Shown: in pieces, positions 49,825 through 58,472 of the stretch
How positions within the stretch are numbered: position 1 is the stretch's first letter
Layout: every line of letters starts with the position of its first letter
From: Dinghuibacter silviterrae
Lineage (GTDB): Bacteria; Bacteroidota; Bacteroidia; Chitinophagales; Chitinophagaceae
Assembly (NCBI RefSeq): GCF_004366355.1
Contig: NZ_SODV01000002.1
Span: forward strand, 598,768 to 662,767
Direction: 5' to 3'
Length of the DNA: 64,000 bases
The notes under the pieces: generated by a model
Told to the model about the DNA's origin: nothing
The model's database searches: none
Seen by the model: the letters and a program-made list of their open reading frames with translations, nothing else
Made by a program: the position numbers and the translations under genes

Positions 49825-49899
49825 GCGTCCCGCAGGGGGCGCGGCCCGCGCGCAGCGGCGCTGCTCTGAACGCGCGCGGCGCAATCCGCGCGGGCGGAG
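49825..49899. other. GC-rich palindromic spacer between convergent genes
   Basis: A 75-bp spacer made almost only of G and C. CCGCGCGC (49846-49853) and GCGCGCGG (49872-49879) form an 8-bp stem. It separates the DUF3810 and dCTP deaminase stops. Similar GC-rich spacers occur at 51101-51173 and 54468-54505. It may act as a terminator but has no T-tract. Confidence 0.45.
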
Positions 49900-50436
49900 C
49901 TAGAACTTATTTTTCCACATCATACTTTCGACCGGCTTGTCCGGCTGCCCGCTGTACTTGGCGCCAGCCTTGCTGTTGTATTTGACGGCCACTTCGCCGT
50001 CGACGGGGAAGTAGATGAGCTGGCCGACGGGCATACCGGCGTAGACGCGGACGGGTTGTTTGACGGAGATTTCGAGGGTCCAGTTGCCGCAAAAGCCAAC
50101 GTCGCCCTTGCCGGCGGTGGCGTGGATGTCGATGCCCAAGCGGCCGGTGGAGGATTTGCCTTCCAGAAAGGGGACGTGGGCGTGGGTTTCGGTGTATTCC
50201 TGGGTGACGCCTAAGTAGAACTTGTGGGGGAGGAGCACGATGCCTTCTTCGGGGATTTCGAAGTGCGTGATGGTGTTGTGTTTGCGGGCGTCCAGCGTGT
50301 CATCGACGTAGGTCGCCAGGTGTTTGCCCAGGTGTACGTCGTAGGAGTTGCTTCCAAGGCAGTCGGGTTGGAAAGGAACTATCTTGATCGTGCCTTTGTC
50401 CATTTCTTCCAGGATGCGCTTGTCGGACAGTATCAT
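49900..50436 (-). CDS. dcd: dCTP deaminase
   Basis: A 178-residue enzyme. The N-terminus ILSDKRILEEMDKGTI, the central LEGKSSTGRLGIDIHATAGK and GFCGNWTLEISVKQPV are the family motifs; the Glu in FLEGKSS is the proposed catalytic region. It deaminates dCTP to dUTP, a source of dTMP. Whether it is the bifunctional form that also releases diphosphate is not clear. It is divergent from the phosphopantetheinyl transferase gene. Confidence 0.95.
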   Translation of the reverse strand: MILSDKRILEEMDKGTIKIVPFQPDCLGSNSYDVHLGKHLATYVDDTLDARKHNTITHFEIPEEGIVLLPHKFYLGVTQEYTETHAHVPFLEGKSSTGRLGIDIHATAGKGDVGFCGNWTLEISVKQPVRVYAGMPVGQLIYFPVDGEVAVKYNSKAGAKYSGQPDKPVESMMWKNKF

Positions 50437-50476
50437 TGCCGTAAATTGAGGAGGTTTTGAAAATCAGGGTGCGAAG

Positions 50477-51100
50477 ATGGGACTTTTTTTTCAACAAGAT
50501 ATAAACGAATGTACGCGCCTGGGGGTTTGGCAGATCGCAGAGCCGGCCGACTTTTTCCTGAAATCGGTCCCCTTGCAGCGGGAAATCTCACACCCCCACA
50601 AACGGTTGCAGCACCTGGCCGGACGCTTCCTGCTCCGCTACCTTTACCCCGATTTCCCATACAAAGACATCCTTATAGCGAATACCCGGAAGCCGTATGT
50701 CCCGGGGGAGTCCTTCCATTTTTCCATTTCGCACTGCGGAAATTTCGCGGCGGCCATCGTGAGCCGCCACTATCGTGTGGGTATAGACATCGAGGCGTTT
50801 ACCCCCAAGGTGGAGAAGATCATCCATAAATTCCTAAGCCCGGCCGAGCAGGCTTTTCTGGACCCTCGTGCACCCTTGCAGCACGCGATCGTGTGCTGGG
50901 GCGCGAAGGAGGCGGTCTATAAATGGTATGGCATCGGGGAGATGGACTTTATGCGGGACATGCCGCTGGAACCATTTACCTATGGATCAGAGGGCGCGCT
51001 GGCATGCCGTTTTTCAAAACAGGAGCCCCCGCGCATCCTGCCGATGCGGTTTAAAACCTGGAGGGACATGGCGATGGTGCACCTGGTGACGGAGCCCTAA
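50477..51100 (+). CDS. 4'-phosphopantetheinyl transferase superfamily protein
   Basis: A 207-residue enzyme of the Sfp/AcpT type. VGIDIEAFTPKVEKI near 98 has the Mg-binding Asp and Glu, and WGAKEAVYKWYG near 141 is the W-x2-KEA-x2-K motif. HPHKRLQHLAGRFLL near 36 is the N-terminal family motif. It activates carrier proteins by adding phosphopantetheine. No carrier or synthase gene is nearby, so the target may be the fatty-acid ACP or a distant cluster. Confidence 0.93.
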   Translation: MGLFFQQDINECTRLGVWQIAEPADFFLKSVPLQREISHPHKRLQHLAGRFLLRYLYPDFPYKDILIANTRKPYVPGESFHFSISHCGNFAAAIVSRHYRVGIDIEAFTPKVEKIIHKFLSPAEQAFLDPRAPLQHAIVCWGAKEAVYKWYGIGEMDFMRDMPLEPFTYGSEGALACRFSKQEPPRILPMRFKTWRDMAMVHLVTEP

Positions 51101-51173
51101 GAGCCTGGCGAGGCCGCGCCGGCCGAAGGCCCAGCCGCGGCTAGCGCCGTGTGCAGCGTCGGCGGGCGCTGCC
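51101..51173. other. GC-rich palindromic spacer between convergent genes
   Basis: A 73-bp GC-rich spacer with several short palindromes, including AGCCGCGGCT and a pair AGCGCC/GGCGCT. It lies between the convergent phosphopantetheinyl transferase and DUF2130 stops, like the spacer at 49825-49899. Confidence 0.4.
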
Positions 51174-52475
51174 CTAATTCAACAGGAGATCGGACGCCTC
51201 GTCCTCCTCGTCGGTCAGCCGCAAATCCACCGAATCCGACCCCGCGATCCCCTCGATCGAGCCCTTGATGTGGGCGGCGTTCAGCAGCACTTTCTCCAAT
51301 TGTTTTTCCCGGGCCTTCCACAGCTTTTCCATGGCGTCGCGTTCGCGCTGGATGGACTGGCGCATGGACGCAAAGCCTTCGCGGATGGCTTTCCATTGTT
51401 CGGCGAACTCGTTTGAGGTGAGGTAGCGGTAGAGCATGACCATTTTCTCGCCTTGGTTTTCCTGGGAACGGCTGGCGTTGTATACTTTGAGGAGGCCGTC
51501 ACGGAGGACGTGGGCCAGGGCTCCGACCTCGCTAAAGGTGCAGATCCAGACGCCGTCGCGTTCGCCGAAGCGGTCCATATCCCGGGGCATGGTCTGGGTG
51601 ACGAGGATGGCGAGGTCGGCAGAGAGGTGGCGCATGTCGGCCTTGAGCTTTTCGGGCCAGTCCTTGGAAAATTCTTTGGTGCGCTTGCTTTCGTAGATGA
51701 TTTTGCCGCAGACCTGTCCGAAGCTGTTGCGGACGGTTTGGATACAGTCGGCGCCGCGGATACCCTTGCCGACTTCTTCGACGAGGTCGAAGGGGAAGGC
51801 GGTCCGGAGCATTTCTTCGAGGGCGAGCTCCTGGATCTCGCCCTGGAGCTGCGTGGAGCCTTGCTCGGCTTTGCGCTTCATTTCCTCGGCGAGCTTTTTC
51901 TGGTCTTCGAGTTGTTTTTCGAGCTCGCGGACACGGAGCTGGTGTTCGGTTTCTTTCAAGGCAACCTTGTCGAGTTCTTCCTTCCGGATCTTTTCGGTGA
52001 GCGCGGTGCGTTCTTCGAGCAGGCGTCTTTGGAGGGTTAGTTCGAGCTCCTGTTCCTTGGTAGTGAGGTCTTGTTCCTTCTGGAGGTATTCCATTTCCTT
52101 CCGCCGGGCTTCCTTTAGCTTTTCTTCGCCCTCGCGGTTGGCGTGTTGCAAAAGTTGTAGCTGGTTCTCGTAGTCGGCGGCGACGGTGCGGCGAAGTTGT
52201 TCGCGTTCCTCTTGTACCTGCCGCGTCAGCAGCGCTTCGCGCTCCTTGGCCTGGCGCTGGAGGTCGGCCTCTTTCTCCTGCGCCTGCCGGGTCAAAAGCG
52301 TTTCGCGGTCCTTGGCCTGGCGTTGAAGCTCGGCTTCCTTGCGTATAAATTCATCATCGCGCTGCCGCTTATATTCGAGCATCTTTTCTCTGAGGTCATT
52401 CTTGAATTCTTCGGAAACAGCCTCTTCCATGGGAAACCGGTGACCACAATTCGGGCATTTGATATCTGTTGCCAT
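51174..52475 (-). CDS. DUF2130 protein with N-terminal zinc motif and long coiled coil
   Basis: A 433-residue protein. The N-terminus IKCPNCGHRFPMEEAV is a single CxxC zinc-ribbon half. Residues 25-220 form a long coiled coil rich in Glu, Lys, Arg and Gln, with repeats of RQAKERE/LLTRQ type. The C-terminal DUF2130 domain includes ALEEMLRTAFPFDLVEEVGK and IIYESKRTKEFSKDWPEKLK, the latter reminiscent of the E-x-K part of restriction-type nucleases. The ATG at 52475 puts the zinc motif at residue 6. Function unknown. Confidence 0.85.
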   Translation of the reverse strand: MATDIKCPNCGHRFPMEEAVSEEFKNDLREKMLEYKRQRDDEFIRKEAELQRQAKDRETLLTRQAQEKEADLQRQAKEREALLTRQVQEEREQLRRTVAADYENQLQLLQHANREGEEKLKEARRKEMEYLQKEQDLTTKEQELELTLQRRLLEERTALTEKIRKEELDKVALKETEHQLRVRELEKQLEDQKKLAEEMKRKAEQGSTQLQGEIQELALEEMLRTAFPFDLVEEVGKGIRGADCIQTVRNSFGQVCGKIIYESKRTKEFSKDWPEKLKADMRHLSADLAILVTQTMPRDMDRFGERDGVWICTFSEVGALAHVLRDGLLKVYNASRSQENQGEKMVMLYRYLTSNEFAEQWKAIREGFASMRQSIQRERDAMEKLWKAREKQLEKVLLNAAHIKGSIEGIAGSDSVDLRLTDEEDEASDLLLN

Positions 52476-52547
52476 CCTCTTTTTTTGCAAAGTACGTAGG
52501 TTTATGTCATTTTTTACAGATCTTTAGCGTCCATCAAATCAAACGAC

Positions 52548-53795
52548 ATGCGCCTGTCCATGGGAGTGTCTTTTCTGACCTTGCTCACGATATCCGTACA
52601 CGCACAAACCGCCTGGGATCCGCATTATACGCCTGTTCGAAGCGGCTCGTGGATACAGGACAAGGACTTTTACCTGTTTACCTTGATGGAAGGGACGGCG
52701 GTAAAAACCGCGGTGCAAAACGAACCTTTTTTCGCCAATCTGTTGACATCGAAGGACAGCCTCTTGGGTTCGATCGTGCATGCACGTGGAAAGTCACCCC
52801 AGGAATTTATCAAGGCTTTTGTCTGGACACCGGAAGAGATTACTTCAGTGGACAGCGCCTTGTGCCTGGTGTGTGCAAAATCGCCAAAAGTGATGGGCGT
52901 CCTGGCGGCGGAGATGCGCCGCTCCGGGTGTTGGATCAGGGACGCGTCCCTTAACGACTCCGCATTGGTGCGGAAGGCGTGGGAAGACGCAGCGCTTAAA
53001 GAAAACCGGGTCATCACGAACTATACAACGAACAAGGGCTTCCGCTATGCGGCGATAGACTCGGCGACGTTTGGACCGGGGAGCCCTATTGCCAGGGAAA
53101 TGCTGGGAGAAATGCTGATGATGCTTTGGCATGGCAAGGATAAGATGTCTGCCTTTTTTCAGCCGTCGCTGGAAACGGCCCTGAATATCCTCTTTATCAA
53201 CAACCGGGACGAGGCGGGCCGTTTTGAACCGTTGGACAGCACCAACCGTCCGGCCTACACGCGTGTAACCGGGACCGTGTGGAAAAACTTTCCCTACTCG
53301 GCCATCCTGATCCCCGGAGAAGGGCCGGAAAATGAATGGCCGATGAGCCCCATGGGCAAATACCGCTGCCAACTGGGCGCGGAGGCCTACCGGGCGGGGA
53401 AGGCACCTTTCCTCATCGTGTCGGGCGGGTTTGTCCATCCTTTCCAAACCCCATATTGCGAGGCGGAGGAAATGAAAGAGTACCTGATCCATGTGTTGGG
53501 CGTACCGGCCGAAGCGGTGATCCTGGAGCCGCACGCCCGGCATACGACAACCAACATCCGTAACGCCAACCGGATCCTGCTGCGGAAGGGTTTTCCCCCG
53601 GATAAACGGGTGTTGTGTATGTCGACGGCGGGCCAGACGGCGTACATCGAAGCACCATTCTTTGCCGCCCGCTGCCGTATGGAAATGGGCTATGTCCCGT
53701 TTACGGACCTCCACGCAGAGGACGCGTTTGGCGTGTCTTACCGCATTGACCCTGCTTCCCTTCAAATGGATGCCATCGATCCTTTAGACCCATAA
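52548..53795 (+). CDS. YdcF-family (DUF218, ElyC/SanA-like) exported protein
   Basis: A 415-residue protein with a signal peptide ending HAQ (20). The C-terminal half is the DUF218/YdcF domain: ILIPGEGPENEWPMSP near 251, APFLIVSGGFVHPFQTPYCE near 287, and HTTTNIRNANRILLRKG near 330. YdcF proteins bind nucleotides; SanA and ElyC act in envelope integrity. The N-terminal half (20-235) is unfamiliar. The next gene, a basic secretory protein homologue, begins 12 bp downstream. Confidence 0.8.
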   Translation: MRLSMGVSFLTLLTISVHAQTAWDPHYTPVRSGSWIQDKDFYLFTLMEGTAVKTAVQNEPFFANLLTSKDSLLGSIVHARGKSPQEFIKAFVWTPEEITSVDSALCLVCAKSPKVMGVLAAEMRRSGCWIRDASLNDSALVRKAWEDAALKENRVITNYTTNKGFRYAAIDSATFGPGSPIAREMLGEMLMMLWHGKDKMSAFFQPSLETALNILFINNRDEAGRFEPLDSTNRPAYTRVTGTVWKNFPYSAILIPGEGPENEWPMSPMGKYRCQLGAEAYRAGKAPFLIVSGGFVHPFQTPYCEAEEMKEYLIHVLGVPAEAVILEPHARHTTTNIRNANRILLRKGFPPDKRVLCMSTAGQTAYIEAPFFAARCRMEMGYVPFTDLHAEDAFGVSYRIDPASLQMDAIDPLDP

Positions 53796-53807
53796 AAAAA
53801 GCAACAC

Positions 53808-54467
53808 ATGACATGTTTTCTTGCCCTTTGCCTGCTCGTACAGGTGGGCGTTCGCGCTGAAACCCGCGACACCGTGACCCGTTCCGGTTATACCCTCATC
53901 TTTGTCAACCAGGATACGGCCTTTGATCCGGCGGTCAAGGCCCGGCTGATCAGCACCTTTTTCACCGTTTATCCAAAGGAAGCGGCGTTGTATAATCCGC
54001 AGACCCTTACCCGGGTGACCTTTGTCGTCGATCCTAGCTATAATGGCGTGGCCGAGACGGGTGGGGGCGTAACCCGTTTTAATCCCCAATGGTTTAAAAA
54101 ACATCCCGGGGACGTCGACGTCGTCACCCATGAAGTGATGCACATCGTCCAGGCCTATCCCAACGGCGCCGGGCCGGGCTGGATCACCGAGGGCATCGCG
54201 GACTATGTGCGCTATACCCTGGGCGTGGACAATGCCGGGGCGAACTGGCACCTGCCGGATTATGCGCCCCAGCAAAGCTATCGCAACGCTTACCGGGTGA
54301 CGGCGCGTTTTTTTGCATGGCTCGAAGCGCATGGCTATGCGGGTGTCATCAAAAAACTGGATGGCATCATGCGGACCGCGACCTACACGGACGGGACCTG
54401 GATACAGCTTACCGGGAAGGACGTGGACCAGTTGTGGGCGGATTATGCGGCAAACCCGGCGTTGTAA
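53808..54467 (+). CDS. Basic secretory protein (BSP) family metallopeptidase-like protein
   Basis: A 219-residue exported protein. VVTHEVMHIVQAYPNGAGPG near 107 contains the HExxH zinc motif, followed by WITEGIADYVRY, as in the plant BSP / bacterial peptidase-like family. NPQWFKKHPGDVDV precedes it. The start at 53808 gives a short signal peptide (ending VRAE). It is cotranscribed with the YdcF-like gene. Substrate unknown. Confidence 0.83.
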   Translation: MTCFLALCLLVQVGVRAETRDTVTRSGYTLIFVNQDTAFDPAVKARLISTFFTVYPKEAALYNPQTLTRVTFVVDPSYNGVAETGGGVTRFNPQWFKKHPGDVDVVTHEVMHIVQAYPNGAGPGWITEGIADYVRYTLGVDNAGANWHLPDYAPQQSYRNAYRVTARFFAWLEAHGYAGVIKKLDGIMRTATYTDGTWIQLTGKDVDQLWADYAANPAL

Positions 54468-54474
54468 GGCGTTA

Positions 54475-54503
54475 AGGCCCGTGCAGCGAGACGGCGCGGG
54501 CCT
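54475..54503 (+). terminator. GC-rich hairpin after the BSP-family gene
   Basis: AGGCCCGTGC (54475-54484) and GCGCGGGCCT (54494-54503) form a 10-bp stem with one G-T wobble. It follows the BSP stop by 7 bp and has only a weak T-rich tail. It is related in composition to the GC-rich spacers at 49.8 and 51.1 kb. Confidence 0.45.
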
Positions 54504-54538
54504 AGCGATAATTTTCGTATTTTAGGATAACTTTTGCT

Positions 54539-54853
54539 ATGCCTAAATACGTCAAAATGCTCTCCGGGGCCCTGGTGATCTATTTTTTCCTTCTGGGTCT
54601 TTTCGGGCTGGCCTGTCTTATCCATTTTAATAAGGACTATGAACAGAACGGCGGGGCCATGGGGCCGGTGTACTTTTTCGTATACTATTGCCTGGCCACC
54701 GCCTATTATAGCCCCTTCCTGGTCTGGTCTTTCCGGTTGTACCGGGGGAAAACGACCAGGGAGGTCAGGTACGCGCGGCTGCAGCTCGGGTTGATACTCG
54801 TGCTGGGGGTAGGGAGCTCGCTGTTCATCCTTTGGCGGATGTTCCTGGCGTGA
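54539..54853 (+). CDS. Small three-helix membrane protein
   Basis: A 104-residue protein with three predicted helices: MLSGALVIYFFLLGLFGLAC (7-26), VYFFVYYCLATAYYSPFLVW (44-63) and LQLGLILVLGVGSSLFILW (81-99). No family was recognised. It has no operon partner in sense; the NTF2-like gene is convergent one base away. Confidence 0.6.
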   Translation: MPKYVKMLSGALVIYFFLLGLFGLACLIHFNKDYEQNGGAMGPVYFFVYYCLATAYYSPFLVWSFRLYRGKTTREVRYARLQLGLILVLGVGSSLFILWRMFLA

Positions 54854-54854
54854 G

Positions 54855-55214
54855 TCACATGAAGAACTGCTCCGCCGTAATCTTCCCGTCCTTGACGGTG
54901 TACACACACAGTTCCGACATGCGTTCCCGCGGCCGCCCCTTCATCGTGACATCCATGTCAAGTACAAAGGCGATCGAGTTCCCGGTCACCAGGGGGGTGG
55001 AAATGGCAACGCCGTGCAGGGACTCTACCATCGCGTCGAAGTCCTTACCTTTTTTTGTGATGGCGTCCAGCCCCTTGACTTCCTTTTCAAACGCGGGCGT
55101 GGCATAAGGCTCGATACTGAGCGCGTCGTTGGCGTACAACTCTTTGTGGGCCTTGCCCCATTCGCCTGCCTTGCAGTGCGTGACCAAACGGTCTGCAATT
55201 TGTTGCGTGGTCAT
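54855..55214 (-). CDS. NTF2-like / SnoaL-like protein
   Basis: A 119-residue protein of the cone-like NTF2 fold. IADRLVTHCKAGEWGKAHKE at the start and DAITKKGKDFDAMVESLHGV, then AFVLDMDVTMKGRPRERMSE, follow the usual alpha then long beta-strand order of SnoaL-like domains. These small proteins may bind ligands or act as polyketide cyclases or isomerases; no catalytic residue can be named. Confidence 0.75.
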   Translation of the reverse strand: MTTQQIADRLVTHCKAGEWGKAHKELYANDALSIEPYATPAFEKEVKGLDAITKKGKDFDAMVESLHGVAISTPLVTGNSIAFVLDMDVTMKGRPRERMSELCVYTVKDGKITAEQFFM

Positions 55215-55268
55215 AGGTGCAATTTTTATGATGTTAAACTTTAAGTGGATGACGGTGTCTTAAATTCC

Positions 55269-57152
55269 ATGCGAAGACCATTTTCGATTGTCGTGCTGGG
55301 GCTTGCCCTTTGTTCCTTGTGCACAGGGCCGGGACTGCTGGCGTCCACGGGGCCTGGCTCGCGCCCGGCGCACGGCCCGGGTACGACCCCAGCGCCCGGC
55401 TCGGGTACGCCCCCGGCGGCCAAGCGTACGCATTTCCCTTACAAACAAGCCGGTCTTACCGAGCGCCAGGCGGCCGCCCATTTGCTGAGCCGCTTTACCT
55501 ACGGCCCGACCCCGGGTCAGATCGACGAGGTGGTTCATGAGGGGCTGGAGCGTTGGTTTTCAAAGCAATTGGAAGCCGATCTTCCGGAGGATTCGCTGAA
55601 CCGCCTTCTGGGCGGGTATGACGCCCTTCAACTGACCAATGCCCAGGTCCGCCAGACCTTTCCCCGGCAGGGGGAGGTATTGCGCATGATGCGCAAGGAC
55701 GGGACGATTTCGTCCGACTCCGCCATGGCCGACCCTAAGGTATACAAAGACCTCCTGAAAACCTATATGGACCAAAAGGGTTTTAAACCCATCCAGGAAT
55801 TGTACCGGCAATTTTATTGCCAGAAGGTGCTTCGGGCGATCTATACGAACAACCAGGTCCTGGAAGTCATGACGGATTTTTGGTTTAACCACTTCAACGT
55901 ATCGGTGACCAAAGGGGATTGCGCCGAATTTATTCCGGCGTATGAGCGGGACGTGATCCGGCCCAACGCTTTGGGACACTTTGGAGACTTGCTCCTGGCC
56001 ACGGCCAAGTCCCCGGCGATGTTGTACTACCTGGATAATTTCAGCAGCACGGCACCCGTGGACCAGCCGAATGGAAAAAATCCCCCCCGCAGGTCCGGCG
56101 GGATCAACGAGAACTACGCCCGGGAAGTGATGGAACTGCATACGATGGGGGTGGACGGCGGCTATACGCAATCGGACGTCACCCAGGCGGCCCGTGTCCT
56201 GACGGGCTGGACCGTTTTCCCGATGGGCCAGGAACAGAATCCGATGGTGCAGCGCCTGGAGGCCATGCCCCCGGCCGAGATGGCTAAACAGGGTTTTGTA
56301 CACGACGGCGACTTTGTCTTTATCCCCAACCGCCACGACAAGGGCGAGAAAACCGTGCTGGGGAAGACGTTTGGACCGGACGAGGGGTATGACGAAGGGG
56401 TACGTCTGCTGGACATACTGGCCCACCATCCGTCGACCGCTCACTTTTTATGTAAGGAACTGGCGACCCGGTTTGTCTGCGACACCCCCTCCGAGGCGTT
56501 GGTCGATCGCATGGCCAAAACGTTTTTGGCCAAAAACGGGGACATTCGCCAGGTCCTGCTGACGATGGTGTCTTCCCCCGAGTTCTGGGGGCCGGACGCG
56601 GTTCGGGAAAAAATAAAATCCCCGTTTGAGCTGGCGATCAGCTCCATACGCAGTCTTCACGCCACGGTTGATCAACCCTTCCAGGTGTACAACTGGGTTT
56701 CCAGGATGGGAGAACGGCTTTATTCCTATCAGGCCCCGACGGGTTTCCCGGACAGGGGGCAGTACTGGATCAATACGGGATCCCTGCTCAACCGGATGAA
56801 TTTTGGCCTGGCGATCGCCTCCGGGCGGATACCCGGGGTGCGCGTAGACCTGGCGGCGCTGAACAACCACCACGAGCCGGAGAGTGCGGAGGCTGCGCTG
56901 GAAACGTATGCGCACCTGATCCTGCCGGAACGAAAGGTAGACGAGACGATACGGCGGCTGACGCCGATGGTGAATGATCCGGCATTGGCGGGAAAAGTAC
57001 AGGCGGCCAGTAAAAAGAATCCTGCGCAAGGGGAGGAAGCGGCCCCAGGCATCGCGCAGCCTGTGGCGATGACGGAGGCCCCGCCTTCGCCCGCAATGCT
57101 GTCGCAAGTGGTGGGCGTCATCATAGGTTCGCCCGAATTTCAAAGACGGTAA
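55269..57152 (+). CDS. DUF1800 family protein
   Basis: A 627-residue exported protein. The signal peptide (1-26) is followed by a Pro/Gly/Ala-rich low-complexity stretch (27-55) coded by very GC-rich DNA. The DUF1800 domain begins AAAHLLSRFTYGPTPGQID and includes FWFNHFNVS near 203, NENYAREVMELHTMGVDGGY near 284 and SDVTQAARVLTGWT. It pairs with DUF1501 (11 bp downstream) as usual in Bacteroidota. The function of the pair is unknown. Confidence 0.9.
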   Translation: MRRPFSIVVLGLALCSLCTGPGLLASTGPGSRPAHGPGTTPAPGSGTPPAAKRTHFPYKQAGLTERQAAAHLLSRFTYGPTPGQIDEVVHEGLERWFSKQLEADLPEDSLNRLLGGYDALQLTNAQVRQTFPRQGEVLRMMRKDGTISSDSAMADPKVYKDLLKTYMDQKGFKPIQELYRQFYCQKVLRAIYTNNQVLEVMTDFWFNHFNVSVTKGDCAEFIPAYERDVIRPNALGHFGDLLLATAKSPAMLYYLDNFSSTAPVDQPNGKNPPRRSGGINENYAREVMELHTMGVDGGYTQSDVTQAARVLTGWTVFPMGQEQNPMVQRLEAMPPAEMAKQGFVHDGDFVFIPNRHDKGEKTVLGKTFGPDEGYDEGVRLLDILAHHPSTAHFLCKELATRFVCDTPSEALVDRMAKTFLAKNGDIRQVLLTMVSSPEFWGPDAVREKIKSPFELAISSIRSLHATVDQPFQVYNWVSRMGERLYSYQAPTGFPDRGQYWINTGSLLNRMNFGLAIASGRIPGVRVDLAALNNHHEPESAEAALETYAHLILPERKVDETIRRLTPMVNDPALAGKVQAASKKNPAQGEEAAPGIAQPVAMTEAPPSPAMLSQVVGVIIGSPEFQRR

Positions 57153-57163
57153 AACATTTCTAT

Positions 57164-58435
57164 ATGGTCACAAGAAGAGCATTCTTAAAAAACGGGGGCC
57201 TCGCCCTCTTTGGTGTAGGCCTTTTAGGCGGCATCCCTCCTTTTATTGCAGAGGCGGCGGCCCGGGAAAAGGTGTTCCGGCTGTACAAGAAGAACAAGAT
57301 CCTTGTCTGCATTTTCCAGCGGGGTGCCATGGATGGGCTGATGGCGGTGACGCCTTATGCCGATCCCTATCTGCAGACGGCCCGGCCCACGCTCTTTATG
57401 ACCCCTGCCAAAACCGGCAACACGTCCCCGCTGATCGACCTGGACGGGCGGTTTGGTTTGCACCCTGCCCTTCAGGCGTTTGAACCGGTGTTTAGGGACA
57501 AACGGCTGGCCATCGTACACGGTATAGGCTCACCCAATAATACGCGTTCCCATTTCGACGCCCAGGACTATATGGAATCGGGTACCCCGTTTGACAAGGC
57601 CACGCCCAGCGGCTGGCTGAACCGGGCGGTGGGTTTGCTGGGGCACGACGCCCTGACGCCTTTTGCGGCGGTCAGCCTGACGTCCGCCATGCCGCGGTCG
57701 TTGTATGGGGACAACCCCGCCGTGGCCATCGCCAACCTCCAGGATTTTACCATCCAGATGCGGGGTAATCCCGCGGCGGTCAACCTCACGGCAAAAAGCT
57801 TTGAAGATTTGTATGACCAGACAAGCCCGGGTCTTTTGAAGGAGGCCGGGCAGGAAAGTTTCGAGGCGATGAAAATGCTGCAAAAGACGGATACCAAGAA
57901 CTACAAACCGGCTGGTGGCGCCCAATATCCCAACTCTCCATTAGGCAACGCCCTTAAACAAATCGCGCAGCTCATCAAGATGGACGTGGGGATGGAAATC
58001 GCCTTCACCGAATGTGGCGGCTGGGACACGCACTATGGCCAGGGCACGACCAACGGGGTTTTTGCCCGCAGCGCCACCGACCTTTCCCAGGCCGTCATGG
58101 CCTTCTGGACCGACCTCGGGACCTACCAGGACGAGGTGACCGTCATGACCATGACGGAATTTGGCCGGACGGTCCACCAGAACGGGACGGGTGGAACGGA
58201 CCACGGGCGGGGCTCCTGCAACTTTATTCTGGGGAACGATACGGCGGGTGGGATTGTCCACGGGAGCATCAAGCCGCTCACGGTGGAAAACCTGGAGGAT
58301 GGGCGCGACCTGCCGGTGACGACGGACTTCCGGTCGGTGTTTAGCGAGGTCGCGGACCGGCACCTGCGGATAGCGGGGGAAAAGGTACTGTTCCCGGGCT
58401 GGTCGGGGGCGGTCGCCGGGGTGATGAACGTGTAA
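57164..58435 (+). CDS. DUF1501 (sulfatase-like fold) protein with Tat signal
   Basis: A 423-residue protein. The N-terminus TRRAFLKNGGLALFG is a twin-arginine signal, so it is exported folded. The DUF1501 domain has ILVCIFQRGAMDGLMAVTPY near 44, RSHFDAQDYMESG near 127 and VMTMTEFGRTVHQNGTGGTD near 327. The fold is related to alkaline phosphatase/sulfatase enzymes and the Asp/His residues in FGRT...TDHGRG could bind metal. It is the partner of the DUF1800 gene upstream. Confidence 0.9.
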   Translation: MVTRRAFLKNGGLALFGVGLLGGIPPFIAEAAAREKVFRLYKKNKILVCIFQRGAMDGLMAVTPYADPYLQTARPTLFMTPAKTGNTSPLIDLDGRFGLHPALQAFEPVFRDKRLAIVHGIGSPNNTRSHFDAQDYMESGTPFDKATPSGWLNRAVGLLGHDALTPFAAVSLTSAMPRSLYGDNPAVAIANLQDFTIQMRGNPAAVNLTAKSFEDLYDQTSPGLLKEAGQESFEAMKMLQKTDTKNYKPAGGAQYPNSPLGNALKQIAQLIKMDVGMEIAFTECGGWDTHYGQGTTNGVFARSATDLSQAVMAFWTDLGTYQDEVTVMTMTEFGRTVHQNGTGGTDHGRGSCNFILGNDTAGGIVHGSIKPLTVENLEDGRDLPVTTDFRSVFSEVADRHLRIAGEKVLFPGWSGAVAGVMNV

Positions 58436-58472
58436 AATTTTGCGTATATTGACGCCTGAAATAAGTGTCAAT

